A DNA stretch of 22,399 nt, from contig CAZOIK010000025.1 of assembly GCA_964579765.1 (NCBI GenBank), forward strand, positions 1 to 22,399. Direction: 5' to 3'. The position numbers and the translations under genes were made by a program. This stretch comes from DATNBT01 sp964579765. GTDB lineage: Bacteria; Acidobacteriota; Vicinamibacteria; Vicinamibacterales; CAVVIG01. Positions 15,549 through 22,399 of the stretch are shown here, in pieces; within the stretch, counting starts at the first letter, position 1, and each line of letters opens with the position of its first letter. Under the pieces are notes generated by a model. That model searched no databases. It worked only from the letters and a program-made list of their open reading frames with translations, and was not told the origin of the DNA.

Positions 15549-15628
15549 GTAGCGCGGACCTTCAGGTCCGCCGGTTGGGCAGGCCTGAAGGCCTGCACTC
15601 CATGGCAGGCCCGGAAAACATGCACTAC
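15549..15628. repeat. REPIN-like hairpins upstream of the GSDH gene
   Basis: GTAG (15549-15552) is followed by GCGGACC/GGTCCGC (15554-15560 with 15565-15571, loop TTCA) and then GCAGGCC/GGCCTGC (15579-15585 with 15590-15596, loop TGAA), with a degenerate right foot (ACTCC). A further CTAC at 15625-15628 ends a decayed copy reading TGCACTAC. The second hairpin and its flank match the locus at 6092-6111 over more than 15 bases. The element occupies about half of the 155-base gap between receptor and dehydrogenase genes. Confidence 0.72.
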
Positions 15629-15637
15629 GCAGAATCG

Positions 15638-18601
15638 CTAGAAGTCGATCTGCGCGCTGAACTTCAGCAGCCGGCCCTGCAGGATCTGCAGCGGCCGCAG
15701 CCACGCCGATCCGTACGTGTTGTTCTGCGCGAGCACCGGGTTCGCGTTGAACAGATTATAGAGATCGACGTTGCCCTGGATGCGGCCCTTCGACGCGAAC
15801 TTGAAGATCTTCGACACGCGGAAATCGACCTGATTCAGGCGATCGCCGTACATCGTCCCCGGCGCAATCAGGTCAACGGTCGCGTTGCCGGCCGACAGGT
15901 TACGGCCGAGCGACGAGGCCACGAGCGCGCTCGTCACCGAGTAGGTCGCGGCGATCTGCTGCCCCGGCAGGCTCTGGATGGTGGCCGCCGTCTGCACGCC
16001 CCACGGCAGCGGATAGACGAGGAGCATCTTGACGTTCGGCTGCATCGGCGGCCGGACGTCGCAGTACGCCGACGTCCGCGGCGCGACGATCCCGGTGCTG
16101 CCGGTCGCCGAGGGGAACGCGATGCTCGGGTCGTTCGCGGCGTAGCACGTGTTCGTGCGCGTGCGGCCGAAGCTGACGCCGCCCTGCGTCACGACACCGT
16201 GCGGCAGTCGCGCGTTGGCCGTGAGGTCCACGCCGTCGAACACCTGCTGCTGGTCGCTCGCCACGAAGATCACGTTGTTGACCTTGCCGAACTGCGCCGG
16301 GTTGACATCGGTCAGTCCGCACTGCTGGAATCCGCCGCCGCCGGGCAGCCGCGGGTCAACGGGCGCCGTCACGCAGTAGGTGCTGAAGTTGGCGGCGTCC
16401 ACCGCGGTGTTCTGCGTCGCGCGCAGGTTGCCGAACCAGCGGCGGACGTACGTCGCGCCGAAGGAGACCTGCGGCCGCACTTCCTGCTGCACGCCCGCCT
16501 GGACCTCCCAGTTGAAGCCGCGCGTCGTCAGCGCCGCCGGGTCGTAGACCGTCGTCGGCACGCTGCTGCCGAACGCGAGGTTCGACGCGGGCCCGCACTC
16601 GCCGTTCTTGGCGACGTTGGCGAAGTCGCACTCGGCGACGAAGTCTTTGTTGGCGTCGGTCCACGATCTGCTCGCGCTGAGCGCGATGTTGGACGCCGGG
16701 TTCGCCAGGCGCGTGAACGAGGTCAGGTTAGGCCCTTCGAGATACCGGCCGATGCTCGCCTTGAGGGCGGTCTTGCCGTTGCCGAAGAGATCGTAGGCGC
16801 CGCCGAGCCGCGGCGACACGTTCGTCCAGTTCGGCACGTTGTCGACTTCGGGGAAGACGTCGTTGCGGTTCGGCACGAGCGGCCCGGGGCCGTTGGTCTC
16901 GGACGGCACGTAGTTGTTGTAGTAGTCGAAGCGCAGGCCGACGTTGAGCGTCAGGCGCTTCAGCGTCCACTGATCCTGGCCGAAGACGCCGATGTTCGCC
17001 TTCGTGATCTCGTAGAGGTTGAGGGGCGTCGCGTACTGCGTCACCTGCGTCGGCACGCCGTTGCGCAGCTGGTAGGTCACGCCGTTGTTCCCCACGTCTT
17101 GCGTCGTCCACGCCCAGTCGTGCTGGAACGTGATGCCGACCTTGGCGGCGTGCGACCCGGTGACGTACGACGTCGCGAAGCGCGCGTTGAAGTTGTGCGA
17201 CGCGTTGTGGCCGTACGGGCTGCTCAGGCTGCCCCAGCTGAACCCGGTGCCGAGATCGCGGAAACCGGGCGTGTTGACGGTCACGCCCTCGGGCGTCTGC
17301 AGCGCGAACTGGAAGTCCTTGTTCGCGAACGCGCCGCCCGCCTCGAGCAGCAGTTTGCTCGTGACGGGGGCCGTCCACGTCGCCTGCGAGAGGTACGACG
17401 GCTGGCCATGATAGCGGATCGTCGCCTCGGGCGACTGCGTGCGGTTGGTCGTTGACTGCGAGTAGAAGTGATCGCGCAGCTGGTCGGCCCACTGATGCTG
17501 CAGGTTGATCTTGTTCTTCGCCGAGGCCTGCCACGTCAGACGCAGGCTCGCGTTCTGGTCGCGATCGCCTTCAAACGCCGGCCGGCTCGGGTCGGGCACG
17601 TACGCCTGCGGCACCGGGCTCTGGTTATAGAACAGGCCCGCCGCGTACGTGTTCGTCTCCCACTGCCGGAACGAACCGTAAAACCACAGCCGGTCGGTGA
17701 CGAGCGGCCCGCCGACCGCCGGATCGACGTCGTAGATGTAGTTGACGTGGTCAACCGACGTCAGCCCCTGCGCGACGAGATCCGAGCCGAGGTTGTTCGA
17801 CTGGAGGCCGTGGTTGGTGAACGCGCCGAAGAAGAAGCCCGTGAACATGTTCCCGCCGTCTTTCGGGATGATGTTCGTGCGCAGGCCCGCGACCTCGCTC
17901 TCCGCCGACAGCGCGCCCGTCTCATAGCTGATTTCCTGAATCGTCGCCGAGTTGGGCGCGATCGCCGTGAAGCTGCCGCCGCGGCCCGCGCCGTTGTTGT
18001 AGTACATCCCGTCGTACAGCAGCTGCTGCTCGAAGAGCGCGCTGCCGTGGATCGCGAGCGCCGCGGATCCGTACTGCGTCCCGCCGACGTCCTGGCTGTT
18101 GGTCGTGACGCCGGGAATCAGCACGCCGATCGACATCACCGACTTCGCGCCGACCGGAATCGCGTCGACGACGTCGCGCGTCATCACGCGCTGCTGGACG
18201 ACGTTCTGGACGTCCACCGTGGGCGCGGCACCCGAGACGGTAATCGTCTCCTCGAGCGCGCCGACGCGCATGTCGGCGTTGACCGTCGCCGTGAACGACG
18301 CGGTCAGGTTGACGCCTTCACGCTTCACCGTGCTGAAGCCGCTCAGCGTGAACGTCACCGTGTAGGTGCCGGGGCGGAGGTTCACGATCTTGTACTGCCC
18401 CTCGCTGTCGGTGACGACGCTTCGCGACTTCTCGATCAGTGCCGGGCTGGCGGCCTCGACCGTCACCCCCGGCAGCACCGCACCCGACGAATCCTTGACG
18501 ACGCCCGCAATCGTGCTGCTGGTCTGCGCCAGCGCCGGCGCCGGCGCGAGCATGACCGCAGCCAGACCAAATAGAAGAGCCACTCGCAACTTCGTGATCA
18601 T
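15638..18601 (-). CDS. TonB-dependent outer-membrane receptor, Oar-like, paralogue of the one at 3111-6044
   Basis: A 987-residue outer-membrane receptor/transporter. It has a signal peptide (LFGLAAVMLAPAPALA, cleavage before QTSS), a CarboxypepD_reg-like domain at about 29-110 (IAGVVKDSSGAVLPGVTVEA), a plug domain at about 115-235 (AAPTVDVQNVVQQRVMTRD, IHGSALFEQQLLYDGMYYNN), then a long barrel ending KFSAQIDF with a terminal Phe. The ATG at 18601 is supported by GGAGG ten bases upstream; an in-frame extension to 18700 has no support. The first 230 residues closely match the other receptor in the window, while the barrels diverge more, as expected for paralogues with different ligands. It follows the sensor kinase/regulator genes by 120 bases, which suggests it is a target of that system and that its ligand class relates to the sensor input. 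No SusD-like gene is adjacent. Confidence 0.93.
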   Translation of the reverse strand: MITKLRVALLFGLAAVMLAPAPALAQTSSTIAGVVKDSSGAVLPGVTVEAASPALIEKSRSVVTDSEGQYKIVNLRPGTYTVTFTLSGFSTVKREGVNLTASFTATVNADMRVGALEETITVSGAAPTVDVQNVVQQRVMTRDVVDAIPVGAKSVMSIGVLIPGVTTNSQDVGGTQYGSAALAIHGSALFEQQLLYDGMYYNNGAGRGGSFTAIAPNSATIQEISYETGALSAESEVAGLRTNIIPKDGGNMFTGFFFGAFTNHGLQSNNLGSDLVAQGLTSVDHVNYIYDVDPAVGGPLVTDRLWFYGSFRQWETNTYAAGLFYNQSPVPQAYVPDPSRPAFEGDRDQNASLRLTWQASAKNKINLQHQWADQLRDHFYSQSTTNRTQSPEATIRYHGQPSYLSQATWTAPVTSKLLLEAGGAFANKDFQFALQTPEGVTVNTPGFRDLGTGFSWGSLSSPYGHNASHNFNARFATSYVTGSHAAKVGITFQHDWAWTTQDVGNNGVTYQLRNGVPTQVTQYATPLNLYEITKANIGVFGQDQWTLKRLTLNVGLRFDYYNNYVPSETNGPGPLVPNRNDVFPEVDNVPNWTNVSPRLGGAYDLFGNGKTALKASIGRYLEGPNLTSFTRLANPASNIALSASRSWTDANKDFVAECDFANVAKNGECGPASNLAFGSSVPTTVYDPAALTTRGFNWEVQAGVQQEVRPQVSFGATYVRRWFGNLRATQNTAVDAANFSTYCVTAPVDPRLPGGGGFQQCGLTDVNPAQFGKVNNVIFVASDQQQVFDGVDLTANARLPHGVVTQGGVSFGRTRTNTCYAANDPSIAFPSATGSTGIVAPRTSAYCDVRPPMQPNVKMLLVYPLPWGVQTAATIQSLPGQQIAATYSVTSALVASSLGRNLSAGNATVDLIAPGTMYGDRLNQVDFRVSKIFKFASKGRIQGNVDLYNLFNANPVLAQNNTYGSAWLRPLQILQGRLLKFSAQIDF

Positions 18602-18610
18602 GAATAGAAG

Positions 18611-18615
18611 CCTCC
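18611..18615 (-). promoter_or_regulatory. Ribosome binding site for the second TonB receptor
   Basis: GGAGG on the minus strand lies 9-10 bases before the ATG at 18601. It selects this start over the upstream in-frame codons near 18700, which lie close to the regulator stop and have no such site. Confidence 0.65.
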
Positions 18616-18636
18616 GGAAACCGATGGAAAGATGGC

Positions 18637-18662
18637 GTTCGAATGCTACGGGCCGATCGAAC
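18637..18662. promoter_or_regulatory. Inverted repeat GTTCGA-N14-TCGAAC before the TonB receptor, possible operator
   Basis: GTTCGA (18637-18642) and TCGAAC (18657-18662) are perfect 6-bp arms with centre-to-centre spacing of 20 bases, about two helical turns, in the 120-base gap between the response regulator stop and the receptor start. That spacing suits a dimeric helix-turn-helix regulator. No convincing -35/-10 pair was found with it. The role as a site for the adjacent response regulator is a guess. Confidence 0.3.
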
Positions 18663-18721
18663 GGACAACCATCCCCCATTCGGGTGAGGACGCGTGGCAA
18701 TTCAAGCGGTTGGATCGACCG

Positions 18722-19351
18722 CTAGTCGATGTGCACGATGCCGCGACGCACGGCCTCGGCGAGCGCGGCTGTCCGATCGTGTACGTTGAACTTCGCGAAG
18801 ATGCTCTTGATGTGCGTGCGCGCCGTGTCTTCGCTGATCGACAGCGCCGCGGCGATTTCCTTGTTGCGTCGTCCGGTCGCGAGCAGCTCCAGCACCTGCA
18901 GCTCGCGATCGGTCAGCGCGGGCTGGCTCGCGCGTGCCGCCAGCTTCGCCGCCACGTCGTCGGAGATGATGCGGTTGCCGACGTGGACGTCGCGGATGAC
19001 GCGAATGAGATCGTCGGGCACCGAGTCCTTGAGAAGATACGCCGCCGCGCCTGCCTGCAGGGCGCGGTAGATGTCCTCGTCGCCCTGATACATCGTCAAG
19101 ACGACGACGCGCGCGTCAGGCTGCGCTTTCCGGATGACTCGGATGGCCTGCAGGCCGTTCATCACCGGCAGCTGCAGGTCCATGAGCGTGACGTCGGGTC
19201 GGTGCCGCAGAAACTGCTCGACCGCTTCCTGGCCCGTCCGGCCCTCGGCCACGACTTCGATGTCGGGCTGCAGCCCGATGATCCGGACGATGCCTTCGCG
19301 CATCAGCCGGTGATCGTCGACGCACAGCACGCGGATCGGGCGGTGAGACAT
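18722..19351 (-). CDS. NarL/LuxR-type DNA-binding response regulator
   Basis: A 209-residue response regulator. The receiver domain at 6-122 has the acidic pair Asp12-Asp13, phosphoacceptor Asp58 in TLMDLQLPVMNG (55-66), Thr86 in VVVLTMYQ and Lys108 in YLLKDSVP, so all switch residues are present. A LuxR/GerE helix-turn-helix follows at about 145-205 (ALTDRELQVLELLATGRRNK, TARTHIKSIFAKFNVHDRT). It should bind DNA as a dimer after phosphorylation by the kinase encoded 8 bases upstream. The ATG at 19351 gives the canonical short N-terminus (MSHRPIRVLCVDDH); a GTG four codons earlier overlaps the kinase stop region and is less likely. Immediate targets are probably the receptor and catabolic genes downstream, judged only by position. 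Confidence 0.95.
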   Translation of the reverse strand: MSHRPIRVLCVDDHRLMREGIVRIIGLQPDIEVVAEGRTGQEAVEQFLRHRPDVTLMDLQLPVMNGLQAIRVIRKAQPDARVVVLTMYQGDEDIYRALQAGAAAYLLKDSVPDDLIRVIRDVHVGNRIISDDVAAKLAARASQPALTDRELQVLELLATGRRNKEIAAALSISEDTARTHIKSIFAKFNVHDRTAALAEAVRRGIVHID

Positions 19352-19359
19352 GGCGGCGC

Positions 19360-22320
19360 TCACGCGGCGGACGCCGTCGGCACGACGGTCTCGACGAGCG
19401 TGCCCTCGCCGGGATGGCTTGCGATGATCAGCTGTCCGCCGACGCGCTCCGCCCGCTCTCTCATGTTCGTGAGACCCCAATGCTCGCCGGACGACGACTC
19501 CTGCTCGCGCGGCACGAACCCGCACCCGTCGTCGCAGACGCGCAGCGAAAGCGCGTCGCGCCGGTACTCGAGCGTGATGCGCACCTGCCGCGCGTGGCCG
19601 TGGCGGATCGCGTTGCCGATCGCCTCCTGCGCGATGCGCAGCAGCTGCTCCTCGGTCTCGGGCGCGCAGGACCGCGGCCGCCCGACGACGGCCACGTCCA
19701 CGTGCACGGCGCGCGCGTTGCCGACGTCGTCGGCCAGCTCGCGCAGCGCCGAGAGCAGATCGCGGGCCTCGAGCCTCGACGATCGCAGCTCCCAGATCGA
19801 CTGGCGCGCCTCGCGGATGCAGCGTCCGACTTCGCGCCGCAGCCGCTTGAGCGTGTCCCTCGCGGGCACCTCCGACGGGTGCAGCTGGCTCGCGACGATC
19901 TCGAGCTCGACGCCGACCGCGCCCAGACTCTGCAGCAGCGTGTCGTGAATCTCGCGGCTCACGCGCGTCCGTTCGGCGACGATGAGCGAGAACTGCTTTC
20001 GGATCGCGCGAAGCCGCAGCATCCAGTACGCCCAGACAGCGAGCGCAGTCAACGCGGTAAGGAGCGCGTAGAAGCCGGTGGTCTGGTAGAACGGCGGCGG
20101 AACCGAGAAGCCCCAGCCGGCCTCGCCTTCGCTCCACACGCCGTCGGTCGTCGCGCTGACACGAAAGCGATAGCGGCCGGCCGGCAGATTCGTGAACGAC
20201 GCCACGCGACCCGCGCCCGCGTCCACCCAGTCGTTGCTCAGGCCCTCGAGCATGTACCGGAACCGCACCTTCGAGGCGGCCGCAAGACTGATCGACGAAT
20301 AGCTGATCGCGACCGACGACGCGTACGGCAGCGTCGTCACGTCTGAAGGATCGACGGAGCGGTTGCCGATCGTCACGCGCTCGACGCGCGGCAGCGACGG
20401 CCGGCGCACCGGCGGGAGCCGTCGCGGATCGGCGAGGGCGACGCCGTTGCCGGTCACGAACCAGAGCCGTCCGGCGCGGTCGCGCACCATCGAGGGCCGC
20501 GCGGCCCAATGCGTGGCGCCCTGCAGGCCGTCCGACGCGTCGTACAGCGAATACTGCAGGCTGGGGCGCGTACGATCCGACAGGGTCCGGTCGAGATCGC
20601 GCAAGCTGACGCGGGCGACGCCCGACCCGCCGTTCACGCTGAACCAGAGCGAGCCGTCGCCGTCCGCCGTCAGCGCGACCGCGGGCCTGCCGGGCAGCGC
20701 GTCGGCGGCAGCCACCCTGGTGAAGCGGCCGTTCGCGAACCGGCTCACGCCCTCGCTCGTGCTGATCCAGATCGCGCCCGCCGGATCCTCGACGATCGCG
20801 AGCACGCCGCCGGCGGCGAGACCGTCGGCCAGGCCGAAGACGCGGAACCGGCCGTTTTCGTCGTACGCCGCGCCCCCGCGCGTGAAGCCCAGCCAGACGC
20901 GGCCGTGCGAGTCGGTGTAGGCATAGCTGCAGCCGCGGCCCGCGACGTCGGCCGGCGCGTCGAGCGGCACGAGGGCCTCGCCGCGCATCGTCACCACGCC
21001 CTGCTCGAGCATGCACACCCAGAGACGCCCGCCCGCGTCGGTCGTCATCGACGCCGCGCGCTCGACGCGGACGCTCGGCGCAATCGGGAGCGGGACAAAC
21101 CGGCCGTCGGCGAACCGGCCGATCGACTGGGCCGTGGCGACCCAGAGCCCGCCGCGACCGTCGATGTGCAGGGCGAGCGTTTGCGGCAGCGAATACACCG
21201 TCCGTGTCGCGCCGGCAAATCGGTTCAGGCTGTGGCCCGTCGCGACCCAGACGCTGCCGTCGGGCGCCGACGCGAGCGCGCGCACGCCGTCGTTGGTGAG
21301 GCCGGCGAGCGCGACGCCCGTGTCGATGACCGTCTCCGTCAGCCGGAGCAGGCCGCCGCCGCGCATGCCGACCCAGATGTTGTTCTCGTGATCCTGGAAG
21401 AGCGAGCGCGGAGATCCGTTGAGGCGCGATTCATACCGGATGCGCTCGACGAGACCGCGCGGCGTGCTGCGGTCGAGCCGCAGCAGGCCGCCGCCGAGCC
21501 CCGCGATCCAGACGGCACCGTGTTCGTCGTGCAACAGACGCCAGCCGGCCGACGGCAGCCGCACGTCCGCCGACGGACGCGGCGGCTCGACGCCGTCCAG
21601 CCGCTTGACGATCGCCTGCGAGTCGCTCGCCCACAGCGTGCCGGCGCCGTCTTCGGTCAGGCTCTGCACGTACGTCAGTGAACTGTCCACACGAACGAAA
21701 CGATCGCTGTCGGCGGGCCGTTTGAAGATGCCGGTGGCGGTCGCCACCCACAACGTCCCGTGGCGATCTTCGTAGAGGCTCGTGACGTCGCCGGCCGGCA
21801 GGCCGTGCTCGTCGCCGACGAACTGCCAGCGGCTGCCCTGGAGCATCGCCAGGCCGCGCTGGCAGCCGGCCCACAGCGTGCCGTGCCGATCTTCCAGCAT
21901 CGCGCCGACGAGACACTTCGCGAGTCCGTCCTTCTCGCCGTAGTACTTGACGATTCTCCCGCCGCGGATCCGCACGACGCCGCCGACGTCGCCGAAGCCG
22001 GCCCAGAGCGTGCCGTCGCTCGCGCCGACGACCGCGGGGACGACGCTGCCCGGCAGCGCTTCGCGCTCGTGGGTCCACGAGACGAACTGCAGACCGTCGA
22101 AACGCACGAGGCCGGCGGTGGTGCCGAGCCAGAGATAGCCGGCGCGATCCTCCGTCATCGCCAGCACGTCGCCGGGCGGCAGTCCGGTTTCGGCGGTCCA
22201 CGCCGTGAAGGCGTAGTCGGGACGCGGGGACGCGGCCAGGGGCGCGGCGGTCGCTGTCGCGATCGCCGCGGCGAGTATCGTCCACATGAGGCGGAGGTGA
22301 CGAGCCGTCACATCCGCCAT
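19360..22320 (-). CDS. Membrane sensor histidine kinase with two-component-regulator propellers and Y_Y_Y domain
   Basis: A 986-residue sensor kinase. A signal peptide (about 12-31) starts a large extracytoplasmic sensor with about fourteen Reg_prop blades bearing (L/V/I)W-type cores, such as YLWLGTTAGLVRFDG (62-76), GTLWVATATGIFKR, NIWVGMRGGGLLRL and AIWISTSEGVSRF, enough for two seven-bladed propellers. A Y_Y_Y domain follows at about 670-740 (FRYMLEGLSNDWVDAGAGR), then one membrane helix (about 747-768), a HisKA_3 dimerisation domain with His792 in VSREIHDTLLQSL, and a HATPase_c domain with N-box EAIGNAIRH (899-907), CDDGCGF (929-935) and GLTNMRERAE (949-958). The catalytic residues are intact. 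This is the one-piece layout used in Bacteroidota and Acidobacteriota to sense glycans or other extracellular ligands. ATG 22320 is used; ATG 22287 (MWTILAAA) is a possible alternative. The ligand cannot be predicted. Confidence 0.94.
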   Translation of the reverse strand: MADVTARHLRLMWTILAAAIATATAAPLAASPRPDYAFTAWTAETGLPPGDVLAMTEDRAGYLWLGTTAGLVRFDGLQFVSWTHEREALPGSVVPAVVGASDGTLWAGFGDVGGVVRIRGGRIVKYYGEKDGLAKCLVGAMLEDRHGTLWAGCQRGLAMLQGSRWQFVGDEHGLPAGDVTSLYEDRHGTLWVATATGIFKRPADSDRFVRVDSSLTYVQSLTEDGAGTLWASDSQAIVKRLDGVEPPRPSADVRLPSAGWRLLHDEHGAVWIAGLGGGLLRLDRSTPRGLVERIRYESRLNGSPRSLFQDHENNIWVGMRGGGLLRLTETVIDTGVALAGLTNDGVRALASAPDGSVWVATGHSLNRFAGATRTVYSLPQTLALHIDGRGGLWVATAQSIGRFADGRFVPLPIAPSVRVERAASMTTDAGGRLWVCMLEQGVVTMRGEALVPLDAPADVAGRGCSYAYTDSHGRVWLGFTRGGAAYDENGRFRVFGLADGLAAGGVLAIVEDPAGAIWISTSEGVSRFANGRFTRVAAADALPGRPAVALTADGDGSLWFSVNGGSGVARVSLRDLDRTLSDRTRPSLQYSLYDASDGLQGATHWAARPSMVRDRAGRLWFVTGNGVALADPRRLPPVRRPSLPRVERVTIGNRSVDPSDVTTLPYASSVAISYSSISLAAASKVRFRYMLEGLSNDWVDAGAGRVASFTNLPAGRYRFRVSATTDGVWSEGEAGWGFSVPPPFYQTTGFYALLTALTALAVWAYWMLRLRAIRKQFSLIVAERTRVSREIHDTLLQSLGAVGVELEIVASQLHPSEVPARDTLKRLRREVGRCIREARQSIWELRSSRLEARDLLSALRELADDVGNARAVHVDVAVVGRPRSCAPETEEQLLRIAQEAIGNAIRHGHARQVRITLEYRRDALSLRVCDDGCGFVPREQESSSGEHWGLTNMRERAERVGGQLIIASHPGEGTLVETVVPTASAA

Positions 22321-22335
22321 TCTAGCGAATGGCGA

Positions 22336-22398
22336 TCAGCGTCCTTCGGGCTGGCCGTTTGCGCCCGCGGCAGCGGGGCGCTCGTCCGCGCGCGCGGC
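22336..22398 (-). CDS. Possible C-terminal tail of an upstream gene, 5' part outside window
   Basis: One minus-strand frame is open from the window edge to a TGA at 22338-22336 and reads AARADERPAAAGANGQPEGR, a hydrophilic Ala/Pro/Gly-rich tail with G/C-rich third codon positions. It ends 15 bases before the sensor-kinase ATG, which would suit a co-directional neighbour. With only 20 codons visible this cannot be told from chance. Confidence 0.25.
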   Translation of the reverse strand, partial: AARADERPAAAGANGQPEGR

Positions 22399-22399
22399 G

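Noticed and set aside
906..15628. Reading the scattered inverted repeats as a CRISPR array
   Set aside because: Repeats differ in sequence, are kilobases apart, have no regular spacers and no cas genes.

Overview
This is a high-GC window in which every credible gene lies on the minus strand. It holds eleven complete genes, one gene cut by the left edge and possibly the last codons of another at the right edge. Four features suggest an environmental, probably soil-dwelling Acidobacteriota, most likely class Vicinamibacteria: Oar-like TonB-dependent receptors without a SusD partner, a DUF1587/1595/1592/1588/1585 cytochrome protein paired with a DUF1552 protein, PQQ-type propeller enzymes, and GTAG-type REP hairpins of the kind that give VRLKPDTT peptides when translated. 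The taxonomic call is inference. No rRNA, tRNA, CRISPR array, integrase or transposase was seen.

In the direction of transcription (right to left), the layout is as follows. (1) 22320-18722: a large one-piece membrane sensor kinase (two-component-regulator propellers, Y_Y_Y domain, HisKA_3 and HATPase) followed 8 bases later by its NarL/LuxR-type response regulator. (2) 18601-15638: an outer-membrane TonB-dependent receptor with a carboxypeptidase-regulatory-like N-terminal domain. (3) 15482-11531: a tight three-gene set of a GSDH-type soluble PQQ sugar dehydrogenase homologue, an MmgE/PrpD-family enzyme and an ACS-type MFS anion transporter, with a 5-base gap and a 4-base TTGA overlap. (4) 11435-6141: a secreted dihaem-type DUF1592 protein, a Tat-exported DUF1552 (HxxSHH) protein and a secreted ankyrin-repeat protein, the last two joined by an ATGA overlap. 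(5) 6044-1: a second, paralogous TonB receptor, a PQQ-propeller protein with a C-terminal cupredoxin-like domain, and a secreted protein of unknown function that runs off the window.

The likely logic is nutrient scavenging. The sensor pair would detect an extracellular or periplasmic ligand, the receptors would bring substrate across the outer membrane, periplasmic quinoproteins and cytochrome-containing proteins would oxidise or otherwise process it, and the MFS transporter with the MmgE/PrpD enzyme would take up and metabolise a resulting organic acid. The substrate cannot be read from the sequence, and only order and strand link the blocks.

The most distinctive non-gene signal is a family of short inverted repeats at six loci. 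Each has a GTAG (or CTAC) tetranucleotide beside one to three stable hairpins. Four of the six overlap coding ends, where they supply start-proximal residues, a C-terminal tail or a stop codon. No intergenic stretch exceeds about 155 bases.
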